Below are positions 1 to 9,575 of a stretch of 64,000 nt of DNA, piece after piece. Numbering within the stretch: the first letter of the stretch is position 1; each line of letters starts with the position of its first letter. This DNA comes from Saprospiraceae bacterium (GTDB lineage: Bacteria; Bacteroidota; Bacteroidia; Chitinophagales; Saprospiraceae): positions 1-64,000 of the forward strand of contig JADJRO010000003.1 in NCBI GenBank assembly GCA_016712145.1, in the 5' to 3' direction. Made by a program: the position numbers and the translations under genes. The notes under the pieces are model-generated. The model was not told the DNA's origin. It saw only the letters and a program-made list of their open reading frames with translations, and did no database searches.

Positions 1-2311
1 TAGTCCCAATAGCAATACCATTTCCGTGTCATTTGCACAATGTCCTCTGGAGATGTAACCGTTTATACGCAAGCAAGTAGATAATTTTAAGATCCTTTAT
101 CCAAATTGTATCCAAATCACAGGAAATCTAAATATCACCGATAATTCAAATATCACCAACTTGAATGGTTTTAGCAATCTGGAAAATGTCACTGGTCAGA
201 TCAATATTGTGAGAAACAGCCCTAGTGAATTTGGATGGCTTGCAAAATTTAAAAATCGGTGGGAGGTAATTTTTTGGATTGTGGATAATTCAACAATTAC
301 TAAAATTAATTCATTCAATAAATTAACTTCTGCTGGTCAAATGTACATTGGAGATCATAAAGAATTAACTGAAATATCAGGATATACTTCCATGAACTCT
401 CTGCCAACCATCCGGTATTGAAAATAATCCCAAGTTAAATCTAATCAATTTGACAAATACCTTGACCCAAATTAATGGAATCGTAAACGTGATCAATAAT
501 CCAATATTGCAAACCATCACAGCATTTGGAAATGTGCCCATCATCAACGGGGCATTAACCATTGAGAATAATGCCTTGCTTTCCAATCTTCTTGCTTTTC
601 TCAACTAAGCAGTGTAAGCGAAATTCTTATTAAAAACAATGCTTCCCTTACATGTGGATGCATTGAATAAATTAACTGCTTTGAACGGCAGCCTGAATCA
701 TAGGAAATAAATAAATTGAACTCCATTTCAGGGCTTTCAAACATTCCCTTCAGTAATATTAAAGGCAGTGGACTCATTGTTCAAAACAATCCTTTGCTCG
801 CGGTTTGCAACCTCCCTAATATCTGCACCTACCTGGACAGTCCTGGACTGAGATCTATTTCAGGGAATGCAGCGGGTTGTAATTCTGAGCAAGCTGTCCA
901 AAGCGCATGCGATGCATCGGAAGCTCCGGAGATTCCTGTTGCCTTACCAGCCACGAACATAAACGCTTCAGGCTTTACAGCCAATTGGCAGAGCTCAGCA
1001 AGGGCGACATCTTGCCATAGATGTTTCTGCCAGCGCTTCATGCAGCACCATATTGACGGCGTACAACAACCTGAATGTTGAAATAATGTGAATGCCTTGA
1101 TTACTGGTTTGACCAATAATCAGACCTATTATTACCGCATAAGGCCGTCAACATCAATGGTGCCAGTGCCAACAGCAATGTGATTGCCGTCACACTATCT
1201 TCCACCTGTTATGTCACCATTCCGGATGTAAATTTTAAAACGTATTTGCTAAGTAATCCTTTGATCAATACAAATGGCAATCAGGAAATTGAATGTTCAG
1301 AGGCCGAAGTTTTTTCACAAGGGATCACTTGTCGAAATTTGCAAATTTCTGATATGACTGGATTGGAGGCATTTGTTAATATCAAAAGTTTAGACTGTAG
1401 CAAGAACCTAATTAAGAATTTAGATCAATTGGATAAAAACCCTAAATTGTTGTATTTATTTTGCAGCGAAAATAATTTGGATCGTTTGATAATTTCATCC
1501 AATCCAGATCTTGAATCACTTGACTGTAGCAACAATCCTATATTGTCGCTGGATATAAGCAGAAATAAAAAACTATTAGCACTTTGGTCATATTCTGCAA
1601 AACTTAAATCTCTTAACCTAGCCAATGGAATAAATCTTGATATGGAGGTGATCGAAGTTCAAAATAATCCAGATTTAGTTTGTATTCAAGTCGATGATGA
1701 AAACTATAGTCAGGTTAATTGGAGAAGTGACCCCTTTAATTTTGACTCGCAACATATTTTTAGTGAAAATTGCGCCCCATGCTCTGATCCAATGATCTCG
1801 TTTATTTCCAATTTTTTGGTATCAGGAACGGCTTGTACAGATGATAGTATCCGATTAATTGAATACGGTGCTTTCCAGGATTCCATTCAAGACATTGAAT
1901 TTTTATGGGATTTTGGAAACAATCGCAGTTCAACTGAACGAGACCCAATTATTATTTACACACAACCAGGAAAATATTCAATTGTACTTAAATTAAAAGT
2001 TCAAACTGTGAAGCCACTATCAATAAACAAATAGAAATTCTGAATTGTGCTGTTCTGATGGATCCAAGGCAAGGTATTCAAATGTCTTTCCAAACCCAAG
2101 TTTTGGCCCGGTACAATGGAATATAAATTTGCCCTGGGAAAGTAATCTTTCTTTTAAGTTGCTGGATTTAAATGGCAAGGTACTTTTTACCAGTTTTTAT
2201 CCTCAAATTAAATTAGTTGCCGATGAAATTCCACAGCTAAAGACGGGTATTTATTTGGTAGAACTAATATATCATGGGGGTACTGAAAGACATAAAATCA
2301 TCATTTATTAA
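1..2311 (+). pseudogene. T9SS-exported leucine-rich-repeat/FN3/PKD protein, 5' partial, many frameshifts
   Basis: Fragments in all three frames join into one secreted protein. In order they give a receptor-L/leucine-rich-like region (about 120-830, repeated N-x-L/I-x-x-I patterns), a fibronectin III-like module (about 930-1190, with GLTNNQTYYYR), a second leucine-rich region (1210-1770, LDCSKN and LDCSNNP), a PKD-like module (FLWDFGNN, YTQPGKYSIVLKL) and a T9SS type A tail (VFPNPSFG ... KTGIYLVEL) ending at 2311. The reading frame breaks near 419, 597, 640-715, 1003-1020, 1085, 1141, 2003 and 2048. Several breaks are repaired by adding one base to a run of T or A. The 5' end lies outside the window. 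The family is exported by T9SS and anchored or released at the cell surface. The lesions may be sequencing errors rather than decay. Confidence 0.7.
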
Positions 2312-2495
2312 TCATACTATAATAAAGAGTGGTTTAATTCAATAAATCGACTTTTGAAATCAATTCGTTTAAAAATATATAAAATTGATAGTATATTGTT
2401 TCTATTTAGTAGAAAACATGATGCATGCCATGCATTTTCATCAGTATTATCTTGTTATGAATACAATTTACTTCGCTTAGCAATTTGCAAACCAA

Positions 2496-4286
2496 GTGAA
2501 ACTAATTAAACATTGGAGCATAAGTATTTTTATTTTAGGGTGGCTATTGATAGGTCAGACTAAAATATGGGGAAGAAATTGCGACATTTCATGGCTCCAT
2601 AGTGCCAATGTGGAATTAAACAAAATGTTGCTTTCCTATTCGCCAATAAGTGCTTTAAACTATGCAGATTCAATAAATAAAATAATCAAAAATCAAAATT
2701 TAGAGGATTGTCCAGATGCACTTTGGATTTTGTATAACCGGAGTGAAGTATTGGAATTACATAATCGATTTCAAGAGGCACTGAAGGAATATTATTTTTT
2801 AAGTACACAAGCCAAATTGCTAAAAGACTTTGAATTAATGGCCAGTTGCCATATTTCAATTGCCAGATGCATGGAGACCATAGGAAGGAAAACGGATTGT
2901 CTAAGGCATCTCCAAATTTCTAAAAATATAATTGAGAGCAATAAACTGTGGTCGTTAAATAGTTTTCTCTGGGTTAGATATTCTAGCTACCATAGAATTT
3001 ATGAGTCTTTAGATTCGAGTTTCTATTATGCCAACTTAGCAGCGCAGAATAGTGAAATCTACAAGAACATTCGCCAGGCTGCCGATGCAAATATGTTAAT
3101 TGGCATGGTGACTCCTAAAAAAGATAGTGCTGCACAATATTTTTGGAAAGCCAAGAACTATTTTATATCAAACAATAATTATGATGGAGCATCGTATATG
3201 GCTATGAGTATTTACAATTGTCAGCAAAAGTATCACTTACAGCAACCTTCAGGTAATTGGTTAGATACAATGGCTAATTATTTAAGCAAAATCCAAGAAT
3301 ACAATCCTTCATACCACATGCTGATGTCGATTTTTTATGAAGCGAAGAGTGCTATCTTTGAAAACAATCATCAGTCAGATTCAGCTTACTCAAATTCTAA
3401 ATTAGCAAATAAGTATTTAAAATTATCCAAAACAGATATAAATCATGCTGAAATTTCTCAATCCGAAATCGATTTTTTGGTAAGTGAGGAAAAGAAAAAA
3501 GCAGATAGTCTATTAAGGCAATCCAACTTGCAAAAAATTGCTATCGCTATATTGGGATTATGTTTACTGATTATTGCAGGAATGTTTTATAGCAATCATT
3601 TAAAAAGAAGGAAGATCGAACAGCAAAAACATTTCATTCAAAATCAAAACCATGAACTAAATAGATCATTGGAACGCCAAAACATGTTGCTTTCAGAAGT
3701 CCATCATCGTGTTAAAAATAACCTTCAATTAGTTATAAGCCTGCTTGCCTTGCATTATAATAAAATAAAAAATAACAGCGAATTTCAATTTCTCGAAGAA
3801 ATTGCAAACAAAATACGTAGCATTGCCTTAATACATGAACACTTATATAATTCCGGTGAATTTGAAAGGATCGAGTTAGGCTCTTATATTAAAGAGCTTC
3901 TTGAACACTATTTGGCATTGCATACCAGCGCGCATAAATTTGAGTATCATTTGGAAACAGATGCCCCTATCTATCTTAATTTAGAAACGACGATGCCTAT
4001 TGGAATTATTTGTACAGAACTTATTAGCAATTCTCTAAAATATGCCCGAAGAGAAGACGTAACTTTGCTACTTGAATTTAAACTTAATGCTTTTGAAAAT
4101 AAATTTATTTTGAAGTATCAGGACAATGGAGTAGTTCCTTCTGTAAAGAGCAGTAATAAAGAGGGAATGGGGACCATGTTAATCGAAAGTATGGTTAGAC
4201 AATTGCAAGCACAAAGTTCTTCCTCTGCTTTTGGAACTTCATCATTTAATTTAATTTTTCAAGAGAAAAAAGTCTCCATAGTTTAA
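2496..4286 (+). CDS. TPR-type sensor histidine kinase (HisKA_2 family)
   Basis: This 596-residue kinase starts with GTG at 2496. It has an N-terminal signal or anchor segment (about residues 8-25), a long helical sensor region resembling tetratricopeptide repeats (about 35-340), one membrane helix (about 347-367) and a short coiled coil. The HisKA_2 box follows, with LLSEVHHRVKNNLQLVISLL carrying the phospho-accepting His, and then an ATPase domain with N box ELISNSLKYA and a G-box-like DNGV. It ends one base before the LytTR regulator, which is its likely partner. This arrangement is typical of Bacteroidota kinases that sense a periplasmic or membrane signal. The ligand is unknown. Confidence 0.9.
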   Translation: MKLIKHWSISIFILGWLLIGQTKIWGRNCDISWLHSANVELNKMLLSYSPISALNYADSINKIIKNQNLEDCPDALWILYNRSEVLELHNRFQEALKEYYFLSTQAKLLKDFELMASCHISIARCMETIGRKTDCLRHLQISKNIIESNKLWSLNSFLWVRYSSYHRIYESLDSSFYYANLAAQNSEIYKNIRQAADANMLIGMVTPKKDSAAQYFWKAKNYFISNNNYDGASYMAMSIYNCQQKYHLQQPSGNWLDTMANYLSKIQEYNPSYHMLMSIFYEAKSAIFENNHQSDSAYSNSKLANKYLKLSKTDINHAEISQSEIDFLVSEEKKKADSLLRQSNLQKIAIAILGLCLLIIAGMFYSNHLKRRKIEQQKHFIQNQNHELNRSLERQNMLLSEVHHRVKNNLQLVISLLALHYNKIKNNSEFQFLEEIANKIRSIALIHEHLYNSGEFERIELGSYIKELLEHYLALHTSAHKFEYHLETDAPIYLNLETTMPIGIICTELISNSLKYARREDVTLLLEFKLNAFENKFILKYQDNGVVPSVKSSNKEGMGTMLIESMVRQLQAQSSSSAFGTSSFNLIFQEKKVSIV

Positions 4287-4287
4287 T

Positions 4288-4995
4288 ATGAAGCGGTTAA
4301 ATATACTGATCGTTGAGGATGAGATTCTAATTGCAGAAACTATCAAATTGTACTTGCAGGAGATGAATCATAGCGTCTGTGCTATTTGCATTTCTTATGA
4401 AGAGGCTTTAGCTGCTTTTCACTTGCATTCACCCGATTTGGTATTGTTAGACATAAGATTGTTTGGCGATAAATCCGGAATCGATGTGGCAAATTATCTG
4501 AAGTCCGTTGAACCAAAATCACCTTATATATTTCTTACCTCCCAGCACGACAAAAGAATATTGGAATTAGCATTAAATACAATCCCTTACGGTTACATTG
4601 CAAAACCACTTCAAAAGGAAACGCTTTGGACAAGCATTGAAACGGCTTATCAATTATTTCAAGTTCATCATGCAGATCTTGAAAAATTGGAGATTTCAGA
4701 TGGAAAGGAAAATTATAAGATAAATGTAAATGAAATACTATTTATACAAGCTGACCATGTTTATACACACATCTTTCTAGTAAAAGATAAGAAAATAATT
4801 ATTCGAAAAGGGATTCAATATTTACAGGACTCATTAAGTTCTATTCTATTTGTCAGATGCCATCGAAGTTTTTTGGTGAACACTAAATTTATAAAAAAAT
4901 GGAATCGAGAACTTATTGAAATGAACAATGGTGCCATTATACCAATTAGCAGAACCTATAGAGAGTTTATAGTTCGCAAACTTAAAGAGGATTAG
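4288..4995 (+). CDS. LytTR-family response regulator
   Basis: The 235-residue protein has a receiver domain (about residues 3-120) with acidic pocket VEDE, phospho-acceptor Asp in LVLLDIRL, a Thr in FLTSQ and Lys in IAKPL. A LytTR DNA-binding domain follows (about 140-233), with EILFIQADHVYTHI and VRCHRSFLVNTKFI. It begins one base after the kinase stop, so the two genes are surely co-transcribed. It should act as a transcription factor phosphorylated by that kinase. Its target genes cannot be read from this window. Confidence 0.93.
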   Translation: MKRLNILIVEDEILIAETIKLYLQEMNHSVCAICISYEEALAAFHLHSPDLVLLDIRLFGDKSGIDVANYLKSVEPKSPYIFLTSQHDKRILELALNTIPYGYIAKPLQKETLWTSIETAYQLFQVHHADLEKLEISDGKENYKINVNEILFIQADHVYTHIFLVKDKKIIIRKGIQYLQDSLSSILFVRCHRSFLVNTKFIKKWNRELIEMNNGAIIPISRTYREFIVRKLKED

Positions 4996-5148
4996 GGTAT
5001 TCTATTTCCTGTTAGCCCTCTGCAGGAAATCCTAAAGGATAAATTCGTACAGATGCAGTTTTTTCTATTGGATTTCAATTTATTTTGTAGAATTGCTGCC
5101 AATCTCAAAATTGTTAATTGAAATTTCATCGGTATTTTAGCATTTATT

Positions 5149-5580
5149 ATGGCGAGCATTTATCATAATTTTCCCATCCTTGCAACTCCTGAGCTTGTGT
5201 TTGAAGCCATTTCAACGCCAAAAGGCTTGGATGCCTGGTGGAGTAAACATTGTATTGGAAATCCATCAATCGGAGCAAGCTATTCATTTGACTTTGGTCC
5301 CGAGTATCAGTGGATTGCAGTGGTTACAAGTTACACATTTATCAAAGCATTTGAATTGGAGTTTGTGCAATCTGATTTGGATTGGAATGGGAGCAAGGTC
5401 GGTTTTTTGATTGAGCCAGATGGCAATTATACCCAATTAAAATTTTACCACACGGGATGGCCAACAGCAAATGAGCATTTTAAGATATCAAATTATTGCT
5501 GGGCCATGTATCTGAGACTTTTAAAGCGCTATTTGGAATTTGGAGAGCGCGTAGCTTATGAAGAACGACTTAATGTTTAA
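5149..5580 (+). CDS. SRPBCC (AHSA1/START-like) domain protein
   Basis: This 143-residue single-domain protein begins with the family's usual opening: a short beta strand, then TPELVFEAISTPKGLDAWW. It continues with W-rich strands and ends in a long C-terminal helix (NYCWAMYLRLLKRYLEF). AHSA1-like proteins form a helix-grip fold with a hydrophobic cavity and are found as small-molecule binding or stress proteins. No signal peptide is visible, so it is probably cytoplasmic. It stands alone between gene-free stretches. The ligand and role are unknown. Confidence 0.8.
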   Translation: MASIYHNFPILATPELVFEAISTPKGLDAWWSKHCIGNPSIGASYSFDFGPEYQWIAVVTSYTFIKAFELEFVQSDLDWNGSKVGFLIEPDGNYTQLKFYHTGWPTANEHFKISNYCWAMYLRLLKRYLEFGERVAYEERLNV

Positions 5581-5907
5581 TGCAAGCGATCTGAAATTAG
5601 TGCAGGGCGGATCCCTGGTTTAAAAGTTATCAGCTGGTTCTTGACCATGTTAATTATTAAATATATTGGATATTAAAGTGCCGGAAGCCATTTAAACTTA
5701 ATTTTTCTTGCCGGTGAATTCAACCTTTGAAAAATCACATGGAGTATTTCAAACAAGCCGTTCTGGTAAGAATCCGATCATACGTCATTACACTTTGAGT
5801 GTAAAGCTGCATAGATTGACATCTATCATTTTTGTTGTTGATTGAAATCCATATCAGGAAACAAGTATTATCATACTTTTCAATATTGTTAAACATAAAA
5901 TAGTAGC
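5581..5907. other. Intergenic stretch, only a small hairpin seen
   Basis: No credible reading frame was found. A 7-base-pair hairpin with a 3-base loop lies at 5788-5804 (TTACACT TTG AGTGTAA). It lacks a following T tract, so it is not called a terminator. Confidence 0.4.
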
Positions 5908-6498
5908 ATGAAAAGTTTGTTTTTATTACTGGCGGTATTTATAGTTGTTGCATGCAATAAGGATACGACGAATCAAGAAGTAGATACTGAATATTGGGAA
6001 ATTGTGAGTACCAGAGTTTATGATACCCTTCCCCCTGGATCAGAGAATTACGGTGTCATTATTGAGGAAGGTGCAATAAAAGCACGATATGCATTAAATA
6101 ATGATGAATGGGAGTTTTTATGTAACTATACCAGCCCACCTAAAAAGATTCGGCCAACGGATAAAATTCCAATCAATATGGAAGTTACCATATTGGTAAA
6201 TTCCGGAGATCAATACTCGGCAAATGGTGAATTTTCACTTTTATTCGACCGTCCGGAAGTAGAACCATGCTTCGTAATTGCTGCATCGTTTTTAAAAACA
6301 GCAGATGGAGTCAATAGCAGGATTGGACTCACACACAGATTGGGAGTTCCACCTTCTCCAAGTTCAAAAATGATTGTGTATTTAGATGGAAAAGCATTGC
6401 CTACAGGTACGCCAGGTGCGCAAATTGCATTTTTAGCTTCTGTGTACAATGGCCGGTGTAGTTTGTATAAGTATATTTATGAATGGAAAGGTAAATAG
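5908..6498 (+). CDS. Hypothetical lipoprotein
   Basis: The 196-residue protein opens with a lipoprotein signal, MKSLFLLLAVFIVVACNK, with the lipidated Cys at residue 16. The mature part is rich in beta strand and has no motif that I recognise. Spacing suggests a single-gene unit with gene-free DNA on both sides. It is probably anchored in the outer or inner membrane facing the periplasm. Function unknown. Confidence 0.75.
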   Translation: MKSLFLLLAVFIVVACNKDTTNQEVDTEYWEIVSTRVYDTLPPGSENYGVIIEEGAIKARYALNNDEWEFLCNYTSPPKKIRPTDKIPINMEVTILVNSGDQYSANGEFSLLFDRPEVEPCFVIAASFLKTADGVNSRIGLTHRLGVPPSPSSKMIVYLDGKALPTGTPGAQIAFLASVYNGRCSLYKYIYEWKGK

Positions 6499-6565
6499 CC
6501 GGAGCAGTGTTTTTATTTAGCAATTCAGGGTTTTATCTTTTCCATTAAATTTAGGAAAGAAATTT

Positions 6566-6582
6566 CACGCAGAGACGCAAAG
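6566..6582 (+). repeat. CACGCA(G/A)AGACGCAAAG interspersed word
   Basis: The stretch cacgcagagacgcaaag, preceded by TTT, recurs at 50769-50800 as four tandem 8-base words (cacgcaaa then gacgcaaa). Both copies lie in gene-free DNA and both are preceded by TTTCACGCA. Confidence 0.6.
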
Positions 6583-6660
6583 TAATAAAGCAAGTTTTTT
6601 GCTTGTGAATTTTTTCATTTAGCAATTTCGATTCACTTTCAATTTCAATCGAAGCGAACA

Positions 6661-6805
6661 GTTTCCGAAGGCGTCCTCACCGAAGGCAAAGGGATTTAAA
6701 TTTTAGAGTAATGATTTTTAAACTAAAATGGAGATGAAATATTGATTAAAATCAACTTAGTGTTTCACAAATCCTCGGCGAGGACGCCTTCGAAAATTGT
6801 GTTAG
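6661..6805. repeat. Interspersed palindromic repeat: inverted fragment plus full unit
   Basis: Bases 6721-6805 match the repeat unit that is tandemly arrayed at 9091-9445, including the core atcctcggcgaggacgcctt. Bases 6661-6686 carry the same core in reverse complement (gtttccgaaggcgtcctcac), so the two can pair as stem and counter-stem. A degenerate tail with gaaaccggagtttaaa follows at about 6831-6846 and resembles the end of the 9.5 kb array. The remaining gene-free DNA to 7236 shows nothing I can name. Confidence 0.8.
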
Positions 6806-7236
6806 ATATCCTCTGCGAAGCCGCCTTCAGAAACCGGAGTTTAAAATTATTACTTAATGTTGCCAATTGTGGAAGCATCGGGATTGTCTATTGACTAATT
6901 TTAACAATTTTTATTAGCAAAAGTTATCCTAATAAGTATAGAGAAAAATTAAGTTGCAAGGCTTAGAGAAAATGTCTTTTAAAATTACATTAATTCAGAA
7001 TATGCTTGAATGTAGGTTATTTTTAGTATGCCTAACTTGTAATAGCGCTTCCGATGACACGAAATGAATGCGATACACAATGAAAAGGATACTTGCCTTT
7101 ATAAATTAATTTGTAATCAAATGTATTTCTGAAGGATCTAAACTAAATGAAAATATTACAATAATTGATACAATAAAATTAATAAAAGACCTATTTTATT
7201 TTAACAATATGGGATTAATTTGGATGCCAAAATGGA

Positions 7237-7270
7237 TTTGACACCATAAAAAATATTTATTGTAAATTTG
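7237..7270 (+). promoter_or_regulatory. Bacteroidota-type promoter for the pirin gene
   Basis: TTTG at 7237-7240 and TAAATTTG at 7263-7270 fit the -33 and -7 elements of the Bacteroidota primary sigma factor. The start codon follows 53 bases later. Confidence 0.5.
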
Positions 7271-7323
7271 CTTAGAAAGTACCACAAGTCTTTAAGGCTT
7301 TATTTAATAATAAAAATGAAATT

Positions 7324-8301
7324 ATGGATCGCAAAGACTTTCTCAGGAAGGGAATTTTAGGCAGCATTGTAGCTTATTTTACGCTTTCATGCAACAATAT
7401 ACTTAGCGCCAATAAGAAAGTTGCAAGCAGCAAATATCGAGGCGTGGAAGGAGTTTTGTCTCCTACAAATACACACATGGTGGGCAATGGATTTAAAGTA
7501 ATGAACTACTTTCCGAATGGAAAGGGATTTGAAGAGCGTATGAGCCCTTTTTTTCTATTGGATTTTAATGCCGAAGTAAATTTTCCGCCTTCTGAAATCT
7601 CAAAAGGAGTGGGAGTACATCCACACAGGGGCATAGAAACGATAACCTTTGCATATAAAGGCTCCGTGGAACACCATGACAGCAAAGGAAATCATGGAAT
7701 AATAAATCCGGGCGATGTCCAATGGATGACTGCAGGAGGTGGTGTATTGCATAAAGAATATCACGAACAAACGTTTAATCGCACAGGTGGTGCATTCGAA
7801 ATGCTTCAGTTATGGATCAACCTGCCCAAAATGCATAAAATGACCCCGGCAAAATACCAAAGTATTTTGCATGAGAACAAGCCTAAGAAGGATTTACCCA
7901 ATGAAATGGGATCCATTCATATCGTTGCCGGAGAATTTGATAATTTAAAAGGCATAGCCAGTGTATTTTCGCCCGTACATCTTTATGATATTCATTTGAA
8001 AAAAGGAGGAGATTTTTCGTTCAATTTACCTGAAAATTTCAATTCCGGGGTTTTAGTTGTTGACGGTTCGATTGTGATAAACGATTTTGAAGCCCCTGAA
8101 AATCACTATGTCCAGTTAAAAAACGAATCCGGTGAAATAAATATTAAAGCATCCAAGGATTCCATTTTATTGGTTTTAAGCGGTGAGCCTTTAAATGAAC
8201 CCTATGTAAGTTATGGTCCATTTGTGATGAACACCGAAGAAGAAATAAAACAAGCTATTGAAGATTATAACAATGGAAAATTTGGTTTTTTAGCGGATTG
8301 A
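7324..8301 (+). CDS. Pirin family protein with export signal
   Basis: The 325-residue protein carries the bicupin pirin fold. The N-terminal cupin has the metal-binding signature GVHPHRGIETITFAYKGSVEHHDS, and the second His/Glu set is in GGGVLHKEYHE. The C-terminal cupin covers about residues 190-300. Pirins are Fe-binding proteins; some have quercetinase activity, others act as regulators. Unusually, an N-terminal leader precedes the fold: DRKDFLRKG, a hydrophobic stretch and a lipobox-like LSCN. This resembles a Tat/lipoprotein signal, so it may be exported, whereas most pirins are cytoplasmic. The NTF2-like gene follows 236 bases on. Confidence 0.9.
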   Translation: MDRKDFLRKGILGSIVAYFTLSCNNILSANKKVASSKYRGVEGVLSPTNTHMVGNGFKVMNYFPNGKGFEERMSPFFLLDFNAEVNFPPSEISKGVGVHPHRGIETITFAYKGSVEHHDSKGNHGIINPGDVQWMTAGGGVLHKEYHEQTFNRTGGAFEMLQLWINLPKMHKMTPAKYQSILHENKPKKDLPNEMGSIHIVAGEFDNLKGIASVFSPVHLYDIHLKKGGDFSFNLPENFNSGVLVVDGSIVINDFEAPENHYVQLKNESGEINIKASKDSILLVLSGEPLNEPYVSYGPFVMNTEEEIKQAIEDYNNGKFGFLAD

Positions 8302-8537
8302 ATTTTATCCAAATAGGCCAACAGAGTTACTATTTATAATATAATTATGTATAGGCTTACTTTGCGCGATTCCTTTTTTAAGGGAGTATTTACAAATTGA
8401 TAATGTCAATTCAAGAAAGCACCTGCATATTTTTTTTTGTAATCTTTCTAAAAGCTAATCTTGATAAAAGGAAAAGTAAAGCTTATTTTTAGTAAGTCAT
8501 TTTGGTTTTTTTATTTTTTTATAAAAAATTTTACGTT

Positions 8538-9017
8538 ATGACAGAAAACCATGAACTGATCAAAGTATTTTATCAGGCTTTTCAAAATCGGGATTTTCAA
8601 ACGATGCAAAATTGTTATTCAGATCATGCAGTATTTAATGACGAAGTGTTTGTAGACCTTGATGCGAAACACGTAAGAGCAATGTGGGAAATGTTTTGTG
8701 TGCAAGGAAGGAATTTGCAAATTGAATTTTCAGATATTATTGCCGATGAACAAAAAGGGAGTGCATCATGGAAAGCCAACTATACCTTTTCAAAAACTGG
8801 CCAAAACGTTACAAATCATATTCAAGCTAATTTTTGCTTTTCAAACGGAAAAATTGTAAAACATACTGACAGGTTTAATTTTTACAATTGGACAAAGCAG
8901 GCATTAGGTATTACAGGATTTTTATTAGGCTGGACTTCCTTCTTGAAGAACAAAGTAAGAAAAGAAGGTTTAAATAGTCTCACGAATTATATGAATACCA
9001 ATCACACAAAAATATGA
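8538..9017 (+). CDS. NTF2-like (SnoaL/DUF4440-type) protein
   Basis: I take the ATG at 8538 as the start because the conserved fold begins there (HELIKVFYQAFQNRDFQTMQ). An upstream in-frame ATG at 8502 would only add a T-rich leader. The 159-residue protein has the alpha-plus-beta barrel pattern: an initial helix, CYSDHAVFNDEVF, then strands ending in GKIVKHTDRFNFYNW. A C-terminal extension contains a short hydrophobic stretch. Family members are enzymes or ligand binders; no substrate can be predicted. Confidence 0.8.
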   Translation: MTENHELIKVFYQAFQNRDFQTMQNCYSDHAVFNDEVFVDLDAKHVRAMWEMFCVQGRNLQIEFSDIIADEQKGSASWKANYTFSKTGQNVTNHIQANFCFSNGKIVKHTDRFNFYNWTKQALGITGFLLGWTSFLKNKVRKEGLNSLTNYMNTNHTKI

Positions 9018-9090
9018 AGTTTTATAGCAAGTTATTTTCTTTGGTTTATTCCTAGAGTGCTTAATTTAATTTTAGAATAGAGATTTTTTA

Positions 9091-9445
9091 ACTATAAATG
9101 GAGTTGAAATATTGGTTAAAATCGACTTCGTATTCCACAAATCCTCGGCGAGGACGCCTTCGGAAACTTGTGTTATTTTAAATTAAATTAGGAAATGAAT
9201 TATTGGTAAAATCAACTTAATGCTCCACAAATCCTCGGCGAGGACGCCTTCGGAAACTTGTGTTATTTTAAATTAAATTAGGAAATGAATTATTGGTAAA
9301 ATCAACTTAATGCTCCACAAATCCTCGGCGAGGACGCCTTCGGAAACTTGTGTTATTTTAAACTAAATCAGGAAATGAACTATTGGTAAAATCAACTTAA
9401 TACTCCAAGAATCCTCGGCGAGGACGCTTTCGGAAACTTGTTTTA
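9091..9445 (+). repeat. 90-base tandem repeat, about four copies
   Basis: The near-palindromic core beginning atcctcggcg starts at 9141, 9231, 9321 and 9411, an exact 90-base period. Bases 9181-9270 and 9271-9360 are identical; the first and last copies are diverged. Each unit has an AT-rich half and a half with TCCTCG G CGAGGA followed by cgccttcggaaac. Degenerate remnants run on to about 9556 (cctcggtatggatac, gctgagggcgacacggaaac). It is gene-free and abuts the 3' end of the phosphorylase gene. Confidence 0.9.
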
Positions 9446-9575
9446 GAAATCCTCGGTATGGATACCCTCTGACACTTGTAACATAAATCTTTGATGGGAT
9501 GTTTTTGGAATCGTGTAACACAAATTTTCGCTGAGGGCGACACGGAAACTGGAGTTTAAACGTTAATCCATCAAC

